DNA of 48,004 bases from contig JAAAJB010000182.1 of NCBI GenBank assembly GCA_016098155.1, positions 8,721 through 56,724 on the forward strand. Direction: 5' to 3'. Under the pieces are notes generated by a model. The model saw nothing but the letters and a program-made list of their open reading frames with translations, did no database searches and was not told the DNA's origin. Numbering within the stretch: the first letter of the stretch is position 1; each line of letters opens with the position of its first letter. Origin of the DNA: Actinomortierella ambigua. Taxonomy: Eukaryota; Mortierellomycota; Mortierellomycetes; Mortierellales; Mortierellaceae. Positions 10,732 through 21,494 of the stretch are shown here, piece after piece. Made by a program: the position numbers and the translations under genes.

Positions 10732-11808
10732 TTATTCGTGATTCTCGTGTACACTCGAAGTATCGTCCTGCGTATACGTTGTTGTTGAGGCAGCAATTGA
10801 GCGCAGAGACCGACAATATAGTGCTTGTACGGATGCAACATCAACTGCGGACCCACTTGGTGACGGATTAGGGCTCCCATAAAGAGCCATGACAGAACTA
10901 GACTCTCGGACATTGTGATGTTGAGGGAGTGATAGGGTGCTGGTGCTGGTACTACTTGTACACGATCGAACGATAGGCAGGTCAATAACAGTGGATGGAG
11001 AGGTTGGGATCGGCAGAGCCACACCGTGGCTTTCGGCAACTACCATTGGAGCCCCACTGGCTTGCAGTGCAATCGGTCGAAGATTGGACTTGTCGGTATT
11101 CTTAGAGCCAGATAGCCATCGGCCAGATCCAACCATCGTAGGCCGAGTTTCGATTATGCTGGTACTGTTGTGAGTGAGTAAAGGTGGTCGTGTCGCAGAG
11201 CGCGCTTGCGTTCGTGTCAGGGCTGGCATTTTGACGGGCGGGTGTAAAGTCAATGAACCTGGTGCTGAGGACGATGACTGAGTGGTGGTTGTCCGATGGC
11301 CCTTAAAGAAAGAGAAAAGGGAAACCGAGTCGTCGTGCATGTAGTCTTCCAAGCGTGCAGTAGATGGGGATGTGTCTGCTAGGTGGGTATTTGGTGGGTT
11401 GAGTGAAGTGTGCCTGGTGTCATCAACATGAGCCGTCTCTGGGGGAATGGGTTGAGCCAAAGGAAGAAGTATTTCTCTTTTGCTAGTGGTGTCTTCTTGT
11501 GCTTCTATAGACTCGGCGGGGTTCTCGTTTCCCACGATAGCGAACGCAGTTGGATTGACTGTCAGAGTGTCCTTGGCTAGCAAAGAACGTGCCATGGGGT
11601 GAGGGTCGACCTTGACCTCCTCTAGAGGTGCATTGTCTACGCAGTGCGCATTGGTGTCCAGCTGCTCGTCTTTTCTTTGGCGCTTCTTCTTGAGGTGAAG
11701 GATGAAACGATAGGCGACAACAACGAGTAAAACAACGATGCCTGCCGATAGGATTACGGTGACTAGCTCTACGGTGGTTAAGGTTGTGCTCGGTGATGAC
11801 AACGTCAT
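10732..11808 (-). CDS. Hypothetical single-pass membrane protein with Ser/Thr-rich tail
   Basis: A single 358-codon exon. After a short Ser/Thr-rich N-terminus of about 12 residues comes a strong hydrophobic helix (VTVILSAGIVVLLVVVAYRF, about residues 16-36) and a basic stop-transfer (HLKKKRQRK). This predicts an N-out, C-in topology with a roughly 310-residue disordered cytoplasmic tail rich in Ser, Thr and Pro. No catalytic domain or named family was recognised. The arrangement resembles the transmembrane/tail half of fungal wall-stress or receptor-like proteins with the ectodomain missing; an unrecognised upstream exon could supply one. It is on the same strand as the Frizzled-CRD gene, 1.2 kb away. 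Coding status rests on the long frame and the good membrane-helix logic. Confidence 0.6.
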   Translation of the reverse strand: MTLSSPSTTLTTVELVTVILSAGIVVLLVVVAYRFILHLKKKRQRKDEQLDTNAHCVDNAPLEEVKVDPHPMARSLLAKDTLTVNPTAFAIVGNENPAESIEAQEDTTSKREILLPLAQPIPPETAHVDDTRHTSLNPPNTHLADTSPSTARLEDYMHDDSVSLFSFFKGHRTTTTQSSSSAPGSLTLHPPVKMPALTRTQARSATRPPLLTHNSTSIIETRPTMVGSGRWLSGSKNTDKSNLRPIALQASGAPMVVAESHGVALPIPTSPSTVIDLPIVRSCTSSTSTSTLSLPQHHNVRESSSVMALYGSPNPSPSGSAVDVASVQALYCRSLRSIAASTTTYTQDDTSSVHENHE

Positions 11809-12558
11809 GGCATCTGTCTACTGTGTAGTGATGTGGTTTACAGCTAAGTGGAGAGATAGAAAGGGGAGGGTGTAGGGGACTTGTAGAAAATCAACAAACG
11901 CTGAAAGAGCCTGTCAAACGTTCGCTCTTCAAACCAGCGCAATTTGATTCCAGATGCACAATCAAAGTGAATAGTGCATAGTATGGAAAAGAACTTGGAG
12001 CTTGCACATTGAACGGTGAACTCGGGTCGCGCAGCTCGGGCATAGGCTTCATTTGTCCCATGTGAACGTGGGAAGAAATACACTACTATAACGACAGAAA
12101 GAGAGAGATAAATAAAGGGGACGGGTGACAGAGTGAATGGCAGTCTTTGACGACCTTTTCGATTTCTAGTCTTTTTGAGTGGTTCCCCGAAGGGGCTGTC
12201 GTGCCACGCTCAAAGGGGCCCAGGGGGGGGAGTGAGGTGGCTGAAGGGAATTGCGAACCTGACTGTCTGTCAATCTTGACAACAGTGATAAAATACATTC
12301 CAATGTTTGACATTGAGGTTCGCTATCGGATAGACAACCCTGAACGTTCGTCGTAACAGCAATGGACAAACCACTCTCTTGTCTTGACTCTACATCTGCC
12401 TCTATCACCGTATTCCTTTCAACTACTGTTTTCTCTTTCTCTTTACTCTCTTGCTCGCTTTCTCTCTCTCTCTTTTCTCTCTTCTTCCTTGCTATCACTC
12501 CCGTCTTCTTCTCGCCTTTTTACATACTCGGTAGCTCTATACCACACGGCTACCTGAT
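11809..12558. other. Divergent intergenic region, no gene recognised
   Basis: This 750-bp region lies between two divergently transcribed genes and should contain both promoters. A long CT-rich tract runs from about 12370 to 12520 and ends in an acceptor-like CGGTAG at 12529-12534, so an additional upstream exon of the following gene is possible. No coding exon with a family match was found. Confidence 0.55.
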
Positions 12559-14287
12559 ATGTTTCGTCTAGGAAATAGGAAACATACGGTTTCCAGAGAA
12601 CTCGAGATTATGAAGAAGGGTAGGGATTTTGGTGTCTTCAAAAAGGACTGCACGCGAGCTGTTCTCATGGGCGTGATTGGTACTCAGAAGCACTTCCCCA
12701 CCCCTTGTTTTTTTTTCTTGCTTAGACTTTAGTCAATGTTTGCTGCCGATCGAATTTGTGTACCGCATTGTTGTTGCCTGCGTCGACGAGATCATGGAGC
12801 GAGGACTGAACCATCGATTTATCATGCAAAACCAGTACTCGGCCTCGGTCGTCGCCGCGATGCTCACACTCATGGCCGATCCTAAGCGGAGGCATCTCTT
12901 CTCACTCAAGTGTATGCGCATCGACACAGTCGTCGGTGTCATGTTGTCGGTCCTCAAAAATATCCGTGAGACGATCGTACCTCATGAGATCCAAGAAGAG
13001 CTGACCTCTGCATCGGACATGTTCCTCTCGGCAGCCTCCTCTCCGACCTCCCCGGTCATGGCTCAGAACGGCCACTTTCAGCCGTCCCCTTCCTCTGGAT
13101 CCGGCTTTTCTCACTCCCAGTCTGCACCTCGAATCAACACCGTCGCCTCGCTACTCAACCACCCCAACTTCCCGGCTGTCAACCGCGCCTTGCTGATGGA
13201 GCTGCTAAATCTTTCCCTCGCCTTACTGAACCGGTCAACCTTCAACTCTACCAGACCCGATGTCCTCGCAGGCGTACTTGGCCCTCTGATATTCGCGACT
13301 CAGCATGCTACGATTCTGCAGCATACGCCTCAGCAAGCCTACTCCTTTGGCTGGGGTGTATCGCTAGTGAGTGACATCCAACGTTGCTCCAAGATGTTTT
13401 ACGTAGTCTTGGGAGGTTATCGCCGCGAGGTTCTCGGGCCTGTAGATTTCGACTATGACCAATCCCTCTTTGCAGCTGCAGCAGCCGACGTGAATGCTGC
13501 CAATGACCATTCCAGGACTCATTCCATATCGCCGGGCGCATCCCGAGGCGGATACCCAGGATCGACCTCTGGTGACATCTCCAATTGGATCGGATCCACT
13601 TCAAAGGCCTCGATGATGGCGAACAGTGGTTCCCACGGTGCTTGGAATGGATTTGGCTCTGGTATGGCTACCGCTGGTGGTGGTGGTGGACCTCGGTCTC
13701 GGCTTCGCGTCCACACGGAGAGCCATAGCCCTCTTGGCAACAATAGGCTTCGATCAGAGTTTGGCAGGTTAGGCGACATTGGCGATATTTCGACGACGTT
13801 TACAGAGTCTGTTCGCGCTGCTGCTGCGGAGGAAGCTCGTCAGCTTGGCCTTCATCGTTCGAGTTCGGGAAACAGGGGCCGTGCCGCTCTAGCTCATTTG
13901 AGGGAGGCTCATCCTCACGACGAACCCGGTGGAGGAAATGGCAGCCGACTGCTAGGAGGAGATACAGGCGAGGATTCACGACCAGAACTCTTCCGGGTAC
14001 GCCTGAGGCCTACCGCTCAATCGGCCTTGCTTTACGAGTCGAACGGATCCTTAGCCCAACAATCTCGACAACAACATCTGTCACCTATCCTGCAGCAGCA
14101 ACAGCAGCAGCAGCAACGGGAAGAGGACCGCTCAGGCACTATGTCTTCCTACGAACGCCAACGAGAAGAGCGCCGGCAGGAGATTGAAAGCATGATCCGT
14201 GGATATCGAGGCGCAGGTCTCAACTCTACAATTCGCGATAGCAACAGATCCCAGGAAGACACAAGTATGGTCAATGGTAGAGAGTGA
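12559..14287 (+). CDS. RhoGAP-like protein, probably catalytically degenerate
   Basis: Two exons (12559-12679 and 12726-14287) encode 560 residues; the join (ATT-G / AC-TTT) is in phase and produces GVIDFSQCLLPIEFVYR. The first 240 residues follow the RhoGAP fold plan: an entry segment (RDFGVFKKD), a helix ending in DEIMERGL, a VVGVMLSVL helix and a C-terminal helix NRALLMELLNLSLALL followed by DVLAGVLGPLIF, corresponding to the family's 'NratL..L' and 'LA.vf.P.L' segments. Where active RhoGAPs have GIYR the sequence has FIMQ, so the arginine finger seems absent. The rest is disordered, with Gly and Ser tracts and a polyglutamine run. A role in Rho/Cdc42 signalling or scaffolding is inferred. 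An upstream in-phase acceptor at 12533-12534 leaves the true start uncertain. Confidence 0.6.
14093..14116 (+). repeat. CAG/CAA tract coding for eight glutamines
   Basis: A mixed CAG/CAA run encodes a polyglutamine segment near the C-terminus of the RhoGAP-like protein. Confidence 0.85.
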
Positions 14288-14494
14288 GATTCGATTAGTA
14301 ACAATGGTACGTTCGTCGAGGTACGACGAATCTTTCTTATTCTTGCCATAGCTATCTTCGTGCAGTAGCGGGCACCTGCTGATGAAAACAAAAATGGTGT
14401 GTACGCGTTGCATCCCATTTTGTCCAGGAGTTTGAAATCTCTCCTGTTTCGCTTCTTCTCTTCAACACATATTCTTTCTTTCACACCACCCGCC

Positions 14495-16680
14495 ATGTGG
14501 CACTCGACGGTTCTTTTGCTCTCTCTGGCCCTTGGCCTGGTGTCTGTCCAAGGAGCCTCTCACCACGCCCAGCAGCACACGTTCCCCAAAGCCCCCACCC
14601 GCGAACCTTACGATTATTGCCAAGCTGGCTATCTCGATCCCAAAAGCTATCCCATCCCAACGGTATGAAGCTTGCTTGGTGGGAGGGGTATTCCATAAAC
14701 AAACGGTTTCGCCCCCTCAACACTTTTGTGCTGTGCATTGCCACAAGCATGTCGAGTTTGCATGGAACTCAGCTGTGAGAGCCATTGCTTTCATTCTTAT
14801 TGTAGGCAAAGGGTGCTGTCCTAGAGCATGTGCAAGTCGTCATTCGCCATGGAGACAGGGGTAAGTTGAAGTGTGCATGCTGACCTGACAGTTTTGAGGC
14901 CATCATGAATGCATCTTACTCTTTGCCCTAACCGACAACGTCCGTTTTTTGTCCTCTTCAACAGTATGTTGTTTGTTTGTTCTAAGGATCTCCCGACCCA
15001 GTAAGTGATGCCAATGGGGCAAAGAAATAAAACTGATACTGCTGGGTTTGCGTCTCTAGTCGCCTGTTCACATTATCCCTCAGGATAACGAAGTCTCTTG
15101 GGATTGCTCGGACATCAACACTTATGCATTCTCTGACGAGAGCGATGGAAAGAAGCCGCCGTCGCATCGCGCCCACCTTATTGTCAATCAAGAGTCCACG
15201 ATCCCACAGTCCTCGCCTTGGGCGCAGAACTTTTGGCAGGGGTCGTGCTTTTTAGGTAAACAAAAACGTGAGAAACCGATTACCACTTTTGCTTTTCTCC
15301 CCCCCCCCTTCCCTGTTGTTGCACAACTCACACTTCGTATGCTTCACTATTGTTTTCGTTCATGCCACTAGGCCAGCTGACCTCCGTTGGGGCACGTCAA
15401 CACCAGCGTCTTGGCCAAGTCCTCAAAGCCGTCTACATCGACCAGCTCTCGCTTCTGAACAAGACGCTTGACCCAGACACGGTCTACTTCCGCGCCACAG
15501 GTATTCTATTTTTAATCCTCGCCCTTCCCCTTTGTTCAGGTAGTCTAAATCAGCAGAATAGTTCCCTTATCTTGAACACCTTCGTTTCTCCCCTTCATCC
15601 AAAAAAAAAAAGATTATCCTAGGACAAAGCAAAGCGCCGAAAACCTCCTCATCGGCCTGTTTACAGACCCCGATGAGAGTAGCGGCAAGGCCGCGACCGC
15701 CTCACCACCACCCATGGTGAAGTTGCATTATTACCCTAGTGAGATTGATACCTTTTTTAAGAACGGGGAAGCGTGTCCTGCCATCAAGCATCTGGAGAAG
15801 AAGATCTTTGGGCAGTCCAAGGTGCTGGAGACTCTGGCCAAGAACAACGCCCAGTTCAAGAAGGACCTGAACCGGATCTTTGGTGTCAACCCGGCCTTAC
15901 CGGAGTGGAACCCCAAACGACCCGAATGGGCCGCGCCGATGGATATAGTCCATGCGCGTCTGTGCCACGATCTACCTCAGCCTTGTGAACCTACTTCAGG
16001 GCACAAGCTGGAGGAGGATGACGTGACGACGGAGAACAAGAAGCACAAGAAGCCCAACTGCATCACCCATGAGATGATTGAGCGCATCCAAGACAATGCC
16101 TTTACCTTTGCGGCTGAGACGCGACGTGATGCCAAGGGTGCCCACAAGTTGATGCGACTTGTGGCTGGCCCCTTGGTGAGCGATATGCGCCAGGACCTGG
16201 CTCATGCTCGTCATAAAGGTCCTATCCGCTTCACTCTTTTCTCCGGTCACGATGATACCGTCACCTCCGTGCTCGGTGTCTTGAAATCCAAGGATATACG
16301 CTGGCCTCCCTATGTATCGTATACATCTATTTTCTTCTCATTCCCTTTGCCTTACCAGCATGAAAAGCCAGGTGGTTTTATTATTCACACAGGTCGATTG
16401 ACATGTCTTTATACCCATCCTTTTTTTTTTAACTTTACGTTTTGCATAGGCTTCCAATGTGTTGTTTGAACTGTGGAAAGTTCCATGTGAGAACACATAC
16501 CATGGATGCGGCAGCACTGATAACGACGACTACTTTGTCCGTGTTTTCTACAACGGTGCTGTGGTCGATGCCGACTGGTGCGATCTCAGCTGGTGCCCTT
16601 ACGATACCTTCATTGGTTATCTGGACTCGTTTATCCCCAAGGATCTCCATGCTGAATGCCACATGAAGGACGAGCTTTAA
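14495..16680 (+). CDS. Secreted histidine acid phosphatase (PXYLP1/ACP-like)
   Basis: Seven exons (14495-14662, 14806-14860, 14987-15000, 15060-15255, 15372-15500, 15613-16313, 16450-16680) sum to 1494 nt, 497 residues. A signal peptide (HSTVLLLSLALGLVSVQG) opens the protein. The catalytic histidine motif is VVIRHGDRG, encoded across the exon 2/3 junction. The later RATDYPRTKQSA segment matches the 'R.T...R..QSA' motif of the family, and the second catalytic motif is SGHDDT, supplying the HD proton donor. C-terminal cysteines suggest disulfides and an extracytoplasmic location. Histidine acid phosphatases hydrolyse phosphomonoesters through a phosphohistidine; the animal relative PXYLP1 acts on phosphoxylose in proteoglycan linkers, but the substrate here is unknown. 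Exon 3 is only 14 nt. Confidence 0.88.
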
Positions 16681-16981
16681 GAAAGCGTATATCATTTAGG
16701 CGGAGCGGTCGTCTATCGTAAGCTCCCCCCCCCACCTTTTTTTTTACTCCACAAGATATGCTATATATAAGGGACTTCTTCTCAACACCACTGTTCAAGG
16801 TGACCAATGATGTTGCTGAAAACATGATTGGCCTAAGAATAACAGGGGATATCATCGTCGAAATAAAAGGCGTGACTAAAGTACAAGAGAGGTGGCACCT
16901 TGTGGCACCGGTAGGGGGGATCAGAGTGTAAATGAAGGGATGGTAGGGCTCGGTACACGAGAGACAGCGAATGGCTAGATT
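16681..16981. other. Convergent 3' intergenic region
   Basis: About 300 bp between the stop codons of the phosphatase (+) and the methyltransferase (-). It holds C and T runs (16726-16744) and an AT-rich stretch, with AATAAA at 16861-16866. No gene is seen. Confidence 0.6.
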
Positions 16982-19900
16982 TCAAATGTCCATTTCCTCT
17001 AGTGTCTTCTCAGGCTTCTGTCCATAGGCGCAGTAGAAGATGTGGTAAGACTTGTATTCCTCAATCTCCTCTTCGGCCTCTGCGATCGCCTGCTCAAAGT
17101 GCTCGTGGGTGACCTGAGAACGCTGCAACACCAAGGGGGTCATGGCTCGCCAGAAGGCTACCTCGTTCTCCTTGAGCAGTTCGCCAATCTTGCCGCCATG
17201 CTCTCCCGTGTCGAGTTGAAGAGTGTCGTGGTGTACCAATGGAAGGCATGCCTCCTCTTCCAGTAGCTTCTTCAAACCTTGCTGTCGCCCAATGTACACA
17301 TCGATGCCCTGCGTTGCAAAGGCTTGGTGAATCCAGTTCCAGACTAGAGTAAAACATGAAAGGAATATCAAATTAGGAGCGATGGCAGGGGTGGACATAG
17401 TTTCTTCAATGGCAACAAACTCCCTTGCCGCTCATCTTTACCTTTCATGGTCTTTGGCCCATTGTTCCCACCGGACCCATCAATCTCGACTAGTTCAATC
17501 CAACCACCTGGCTTGGTGACCCGGCCCAATTCGCGGACCACATGCCGCCATTCCTTGGGTCGCAGACCACCCAACAACAACCGCTGAAAGACAAAGTCAA
17601 ACGTGTTGTCCTCAAAAGGTAAGCGGCCCTCGACAAGGTTATGTTGGACAAACTCGCAGTTGGGGGGGATGATTGACGTCGGAAACACTTGACACATATC
17701 CAGGCCGACTACTCTTGCCTTTTCAAACTCGGCAGCCATTTCCTATTTTTTTTTGAGAGTACCCTGTTAGTGTTCGTATCGATGATGCCCTTTTTGTTTG
17801 TTTGTTTGTTCTGCGGGGAAGGGGGGGGGGGGCAGATTCAAACGAAGATTGGTGTCCTGGTCCACGCGATGCCACTAATGCCAAACTTGGGTGAGAAAAA
17901 AACGGTGTGCGACATGATAACCGGCCTAACAGAAAACAAAAATCGGGAAAAAAAAGGGGGGTCCTCGTCTCATCCCGTTTCCGTCAACCGATCCGATTGT
18001 TGCATGCTACAGTAACTGTCCAACTTGCAAATGAGCCATTAAACGCTTAGAATCAATGCAACAAAGACGGACAGGGGGCGACTCTTCTCCCGTTTCTTCA
18101 TGCAGATGGTCACACAGTCTGGGAACGCCGACGAATCATTCTCTTTGACATCGATGGGCCACTATCAAGCTGGAGGTATGGTGCAGCGAGTCACGGATCA
18201 ATTGGTCGTGATGGTTGCCGTCGTACTCCAGCAGTGGTCGTCACCGCAGCAGTTGATGCCTCTCCTGTTCGGGCACCCTCGAAAGGAACAAGAGAGTTTC
18301 GTAGTACCTACCAAAGTCCATGTGCCCGGGCCACAGCCTACATCCAAGATAGATCGCACCTATCACACCAAAGGAAAATTAGAAAATTAGTGTAAAGTAA
18401 GAGATAGGGCAGGTACCACTTTGATGATCGGAAGAGGCGATAAAGAAAAAATTATCGCTTGGGGAGGGGAGACAGGGGAAACCATGGAGAGTGAAGAAGC
18501 ACTGTACCTTAGACTTGTCTAATGGTGACTTATAGTTCCCTGTATGTTAGCAAGTTTGAACAATTCTTGTGAAATTAGTCTGCATCCTTCAATTGTCCAA
18601 CGACCCAGAGAACAAAAGTTAAAAATGGGAGACAGAAGGGGGGGGGAGTTCGTCCCTACCTTGGATGCTGTACCGTAAGATAAAGTGCTGCAGCTGTAGC
18701 CTACAAGCAATAGAATTTTAGCGAGTGTGGTGGTTGAGTTACCCGTACCTCCTTTCTCCAACTGAATTGAGTCGTCTTAAACGAATGGCATCCACAGGTG
18801 TATCCAAGTCGTACCTATCAACCCTATCGTCGTTTTGAAAACAAACAAATAAAACATTATGAGCCGCGTGTGCGGGCTTTGTGTTAGTACCGTACTGGGG
18901 AGCCAGTGTTTGTTGTGAACGATGGAGTTCGGAGTAGCAAAAGAAAACAAAAACTCTTTCCTCTCCATTGATGTCCACGTCTTGGAGAGATAGAAAGAGT
19001 CGGGGCGCAACTCGTATGATGGGAAAGTACATGTAAAGGGTTTGACCCAATTCATTTCTCTGCAGGGGACGTTCATTTTCGTCACCAACAAATCGATTGT
19101 CATTTTCAAGAAGGTGGGGGGGGGAGGAGGACACCATAGGCATACATGTAGGGATTCAACTTCCCAGATGTGCGTGTCGCTGCCCAATGTTCATCGACAC
19201 CCCTATGCAAGCTGGCGCCAAGTTTTCTGCAAGGTCGCAATCCCCACGAGGACATGGCGGAAAGGAAGGGGGTTGGGGCGCAAATGAGGAAAGGAAGGGC
19301 GGGAAGTGAAAAGAGGGGAAATCCCAGTTTGTACTAGTGTCACGTATCCGCGCGTGCTACTGGTGCCCCATTCGGGTAAGTGGTGAGCCGTGGTGATCCT
19401 CAGCGGTAACAAATCCGGCTCCTGCTGTTGTTGGCCTACTTGCTTGTGCACAAAAAAAAAGCTGTCGACCTCCGCCTCTCCTCCCTCCCCCCCAAAAAAG
19501 AAGAAACCCTCGGTATTTATAAGGATATTTAGCTCCTAGCTCCAAGATCGGGGCACTGTCCAAGCAGGATCAAGTTCGCTGGGGATCATTGTTCACGGCA
19601 CCAAACACTTGTGTGGAATGAGAATAAAAATATTAAATAAAAAAGTGAGGGAAACAAGAGCAGGGGGGTTGAGAGGTGCACTTTTGTCACACCTAAACAA
19701 TGATGCCGTCGGATGGTGCAGGAACACCACAAAAGGAACATGCCCATGGCTACCCTCAGTCTCCCTCCCTTTTGCTTCCCACCACAGCCGACAGACACAA
19801 ATGCTGAATGCACCAGAGGTACCCGCCAGCCGTAGTAATCACTTTGGTTCAAGTGAAAACACTTGCTAATGGAGGGAGGAGGAGAGGGTTGAGGGGGGAG

Positions 19901-20190
19901 GAAGGGACCGATCGCATGTAGTGCCAATCTTTGTTTACCCAGCGATCGATCGGGCATCATGAAGCCAGCAAACTCCAGTCCTGAAGGCTGCATAAGGAAC
20001 AGGCGGGGATGCAATAGCAAACTAGCAACAGAAAAGAAAAAAATATCCGAAAGGGGGGGGGGAGAGGGTGGATTTCTGGCACCTACTCATCGATATCGTT
20101 TGGAAGCATGTACGATGCTCCATGGACATTGTGATAGCGGCGGCCATCCAGCCAGATGTATTCGTCCTCCTCGGAATTCAGCCTTGCCAT
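16982..20190 (-). CDS. Class I SAM-dependent methyltransferase (LaeA/TAM-like)
   Basis: Six minus-strand exons were assembled (20190-20087, 18700-18660, 18539-18508, 18359-18312, 17742-17442, 17343-16982), 888 nt in total, 295 residues. Exon 1 gives EYIWLDGRRYHN and YMLPNDIDE, typical of the N-terminus of fungal methyltransferases of this group. Exon 2 continues LQLQHFILRYSIQG. Exon 4 carries SAM motif I, ILDVGCGPGTWTL. Exon 5 has VVGLDMCQVFPT, the acidic ribose-binding region, then PFEDNTFDFVFQR and RVTKPGGWIELVEIDGSG. The C-terminal exon completes the fold. The methyl acceptor cannot be told from sequence. Intron 1 is about 1.4 kb, far longer than others here, and exons 2-4 are only 41, 32 and 48 nt. 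The start in exon 1 is the nearest in-frame ATG; the frame extends further upstream, so the N-terminus is uncertain. Confidence 0.85.
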
Positions 20191-20913
20191 CCTTCTCTTT
20201 TTGGCAAGGGTGTATGATGTGATATGTGCGGCTGTCCTTTTTTGCCTGGTACTGCCTGGGGTGATCGGCCTTGTTGATCGTGGATCCCGATGATCTCGTG
20301 GATGACAACTGTGCGTTTGGGGCGTTGAAGTGAACCTTGTATTGTGTCCAGGGGGAAAGTGTTGACGAGTGATTTTCAACAGAAGACTGGATACAGGCGA
20401 GGAGAACGTGTGTAGTGCAGTGGACAGAAGAAAAGGGGCGAGTGGTTGAAGAAAGAGTAACGAGAGAGAGTGAAGGGGAGGGGAGGGGAATAGAGGAACA
20501 AAAAAAAAAGAGGAAAGGAAAGGAAAGAAGAAAAAGGGGATTGGTCGATTTTTTTGACTTGTAGCACAGAGAGAGGGGCGGGGAGAAGGAAAATTAGTCG
20601 GTTTGGCAATGTCAGTTGTAAAGTCGCAAATCCCAAATCTCGTGGCTGGCAAGTGGCGCATAAGAGCCAGCTTGCTTGAGGTGTCATTTGTTTGTGTACT
20701 AGAAGAAGCCCTTGTGGACAGGCACATGGTCGTTGTTTTTTAATCTTGCCTTGGAATAGAGAGTAGCGTGCGCGCCAAAATAAAATAAAAAATAATGAAG
20801 TCGAAGTGCTGGAACAGCATCCAGCTTTCATTTTTCACATATAATAGGTCCAACCTCCGACAAAACCAAAGACACTTCATTCGCTGAAATAGTAAAGCGA
20901 GCAACTCAATCCT
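20191..20913. other. Intergenic or 5' region, no further gene recognised
   Basis: This lies upstream of the methyltransferase start and downstream of the first membrane microprotein gene. Read on the minus strand it is pyrimidine-rich at about 20440-20600, as expected of a promoter/5' leader. The methyltransferase reading frame stays open through much of it, but the encoded stretch is Ser/Pro/Phe-rich and resembles translated leader rather than protein. Confidence 0.5.
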
Positions 20914-21227
20914 TCACACTACTGTCACTGCAGTCGTTCTTCGAGCGATGGATCGGTGAAGCATACATCGAGTACAGGCCCAAGCAAACAGAAATAGACA
21001 AGCCAGAGCAACAAAGATATGCTGCAGCCCTTGCGTTCGGATGTGGATGATGTCAAGCAAGCTCAGGATCCATGCTGTCATCTATCCTGCGACAAGAGTT
21101 CTCGGAACTGGTTAACATCCGCTAACCTTAATCATTTCGTCGATTTTCGATCCTGAATGCTTATTACCAAGAGAGCGGATATGATTATGAGACAATCCCA
21201 CGCAATGATTTGGATAGGGCCGCACAT
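20914..21227 (-). CDS. Two-helix membrane microprotein, lmo0937/DUF5670-like (paralog A)
   Basis: Two minus-strand exons (21227-21168 and 21081-20914) encode 75 residues; the intron is 86 nt with GTAATA/ATAG borders and phase 0. The protein starts MCGPIQIIAWDCLIII, continues SALLMTAWILSLLDIIHI and then QHIFVALACLFLFAWACTRC before a basic tail. It aligns residue by residue with the adjacent gene (MCGTVELIAFDGLIIV ... LWILSLVGVIHV ... EHIFIVLAIVFVIAWLFTR). That alignment is the main evidence that this otherwise easily missed gene is real. The helix-turn-helix pattern with an LG/IH turn resembles bacterial lmo0937-family small membrane proteins. Function unknown; the TGG... core and His in the turn are shared by both copies. 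Confidence 0.7.
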
Positions 21228-21494
21228 GGTGGAGCGAGGAGGAAAGAAGACGGAAGAGTACACATCGAACCCACATTTTATGCAGAGTTGTCTTTTGATC
21301 TTCACTGCCTCAAGTCTCCCGGGAGAAAGAGCTCCGTGTGTACTATAGAGAAAATGACATCTTATAGCCCAAGCCATCCAAGAGCAGTAGAGTGTTCGTT
21401 CAACACGTCGACTGTGACTAACCGACGAAAGTAGAGAATCTTGTAATGCTTTATTAACGGAGGGAGAGTAGGCGAGGTAAAATGATGGCAGTGC

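Noticed and set aside
10277..10741. 154-codon plus-strand frame between two minus-strand genes
   Set aside because: No recognisable motif, it runs through a poly-A/poly-G tract, and its end overlaps the stop of the neighbouring gene.
16759..16769. TATATATAA sequence
   Set aside because: It sits between two convergent 3' ends, so it is unlikely to be a promoter.
18739..19187. Two overlapping open frames inside the methyltransferase intron 1
   Set aside because: One ends in a segment that looks faintly like the family (RYDLDTPVDAIRLRRL), but the true continuation of exon 1 (NDIDE) is the 41-nt exon at 18700-18660, which joins in phase and matches the family better.
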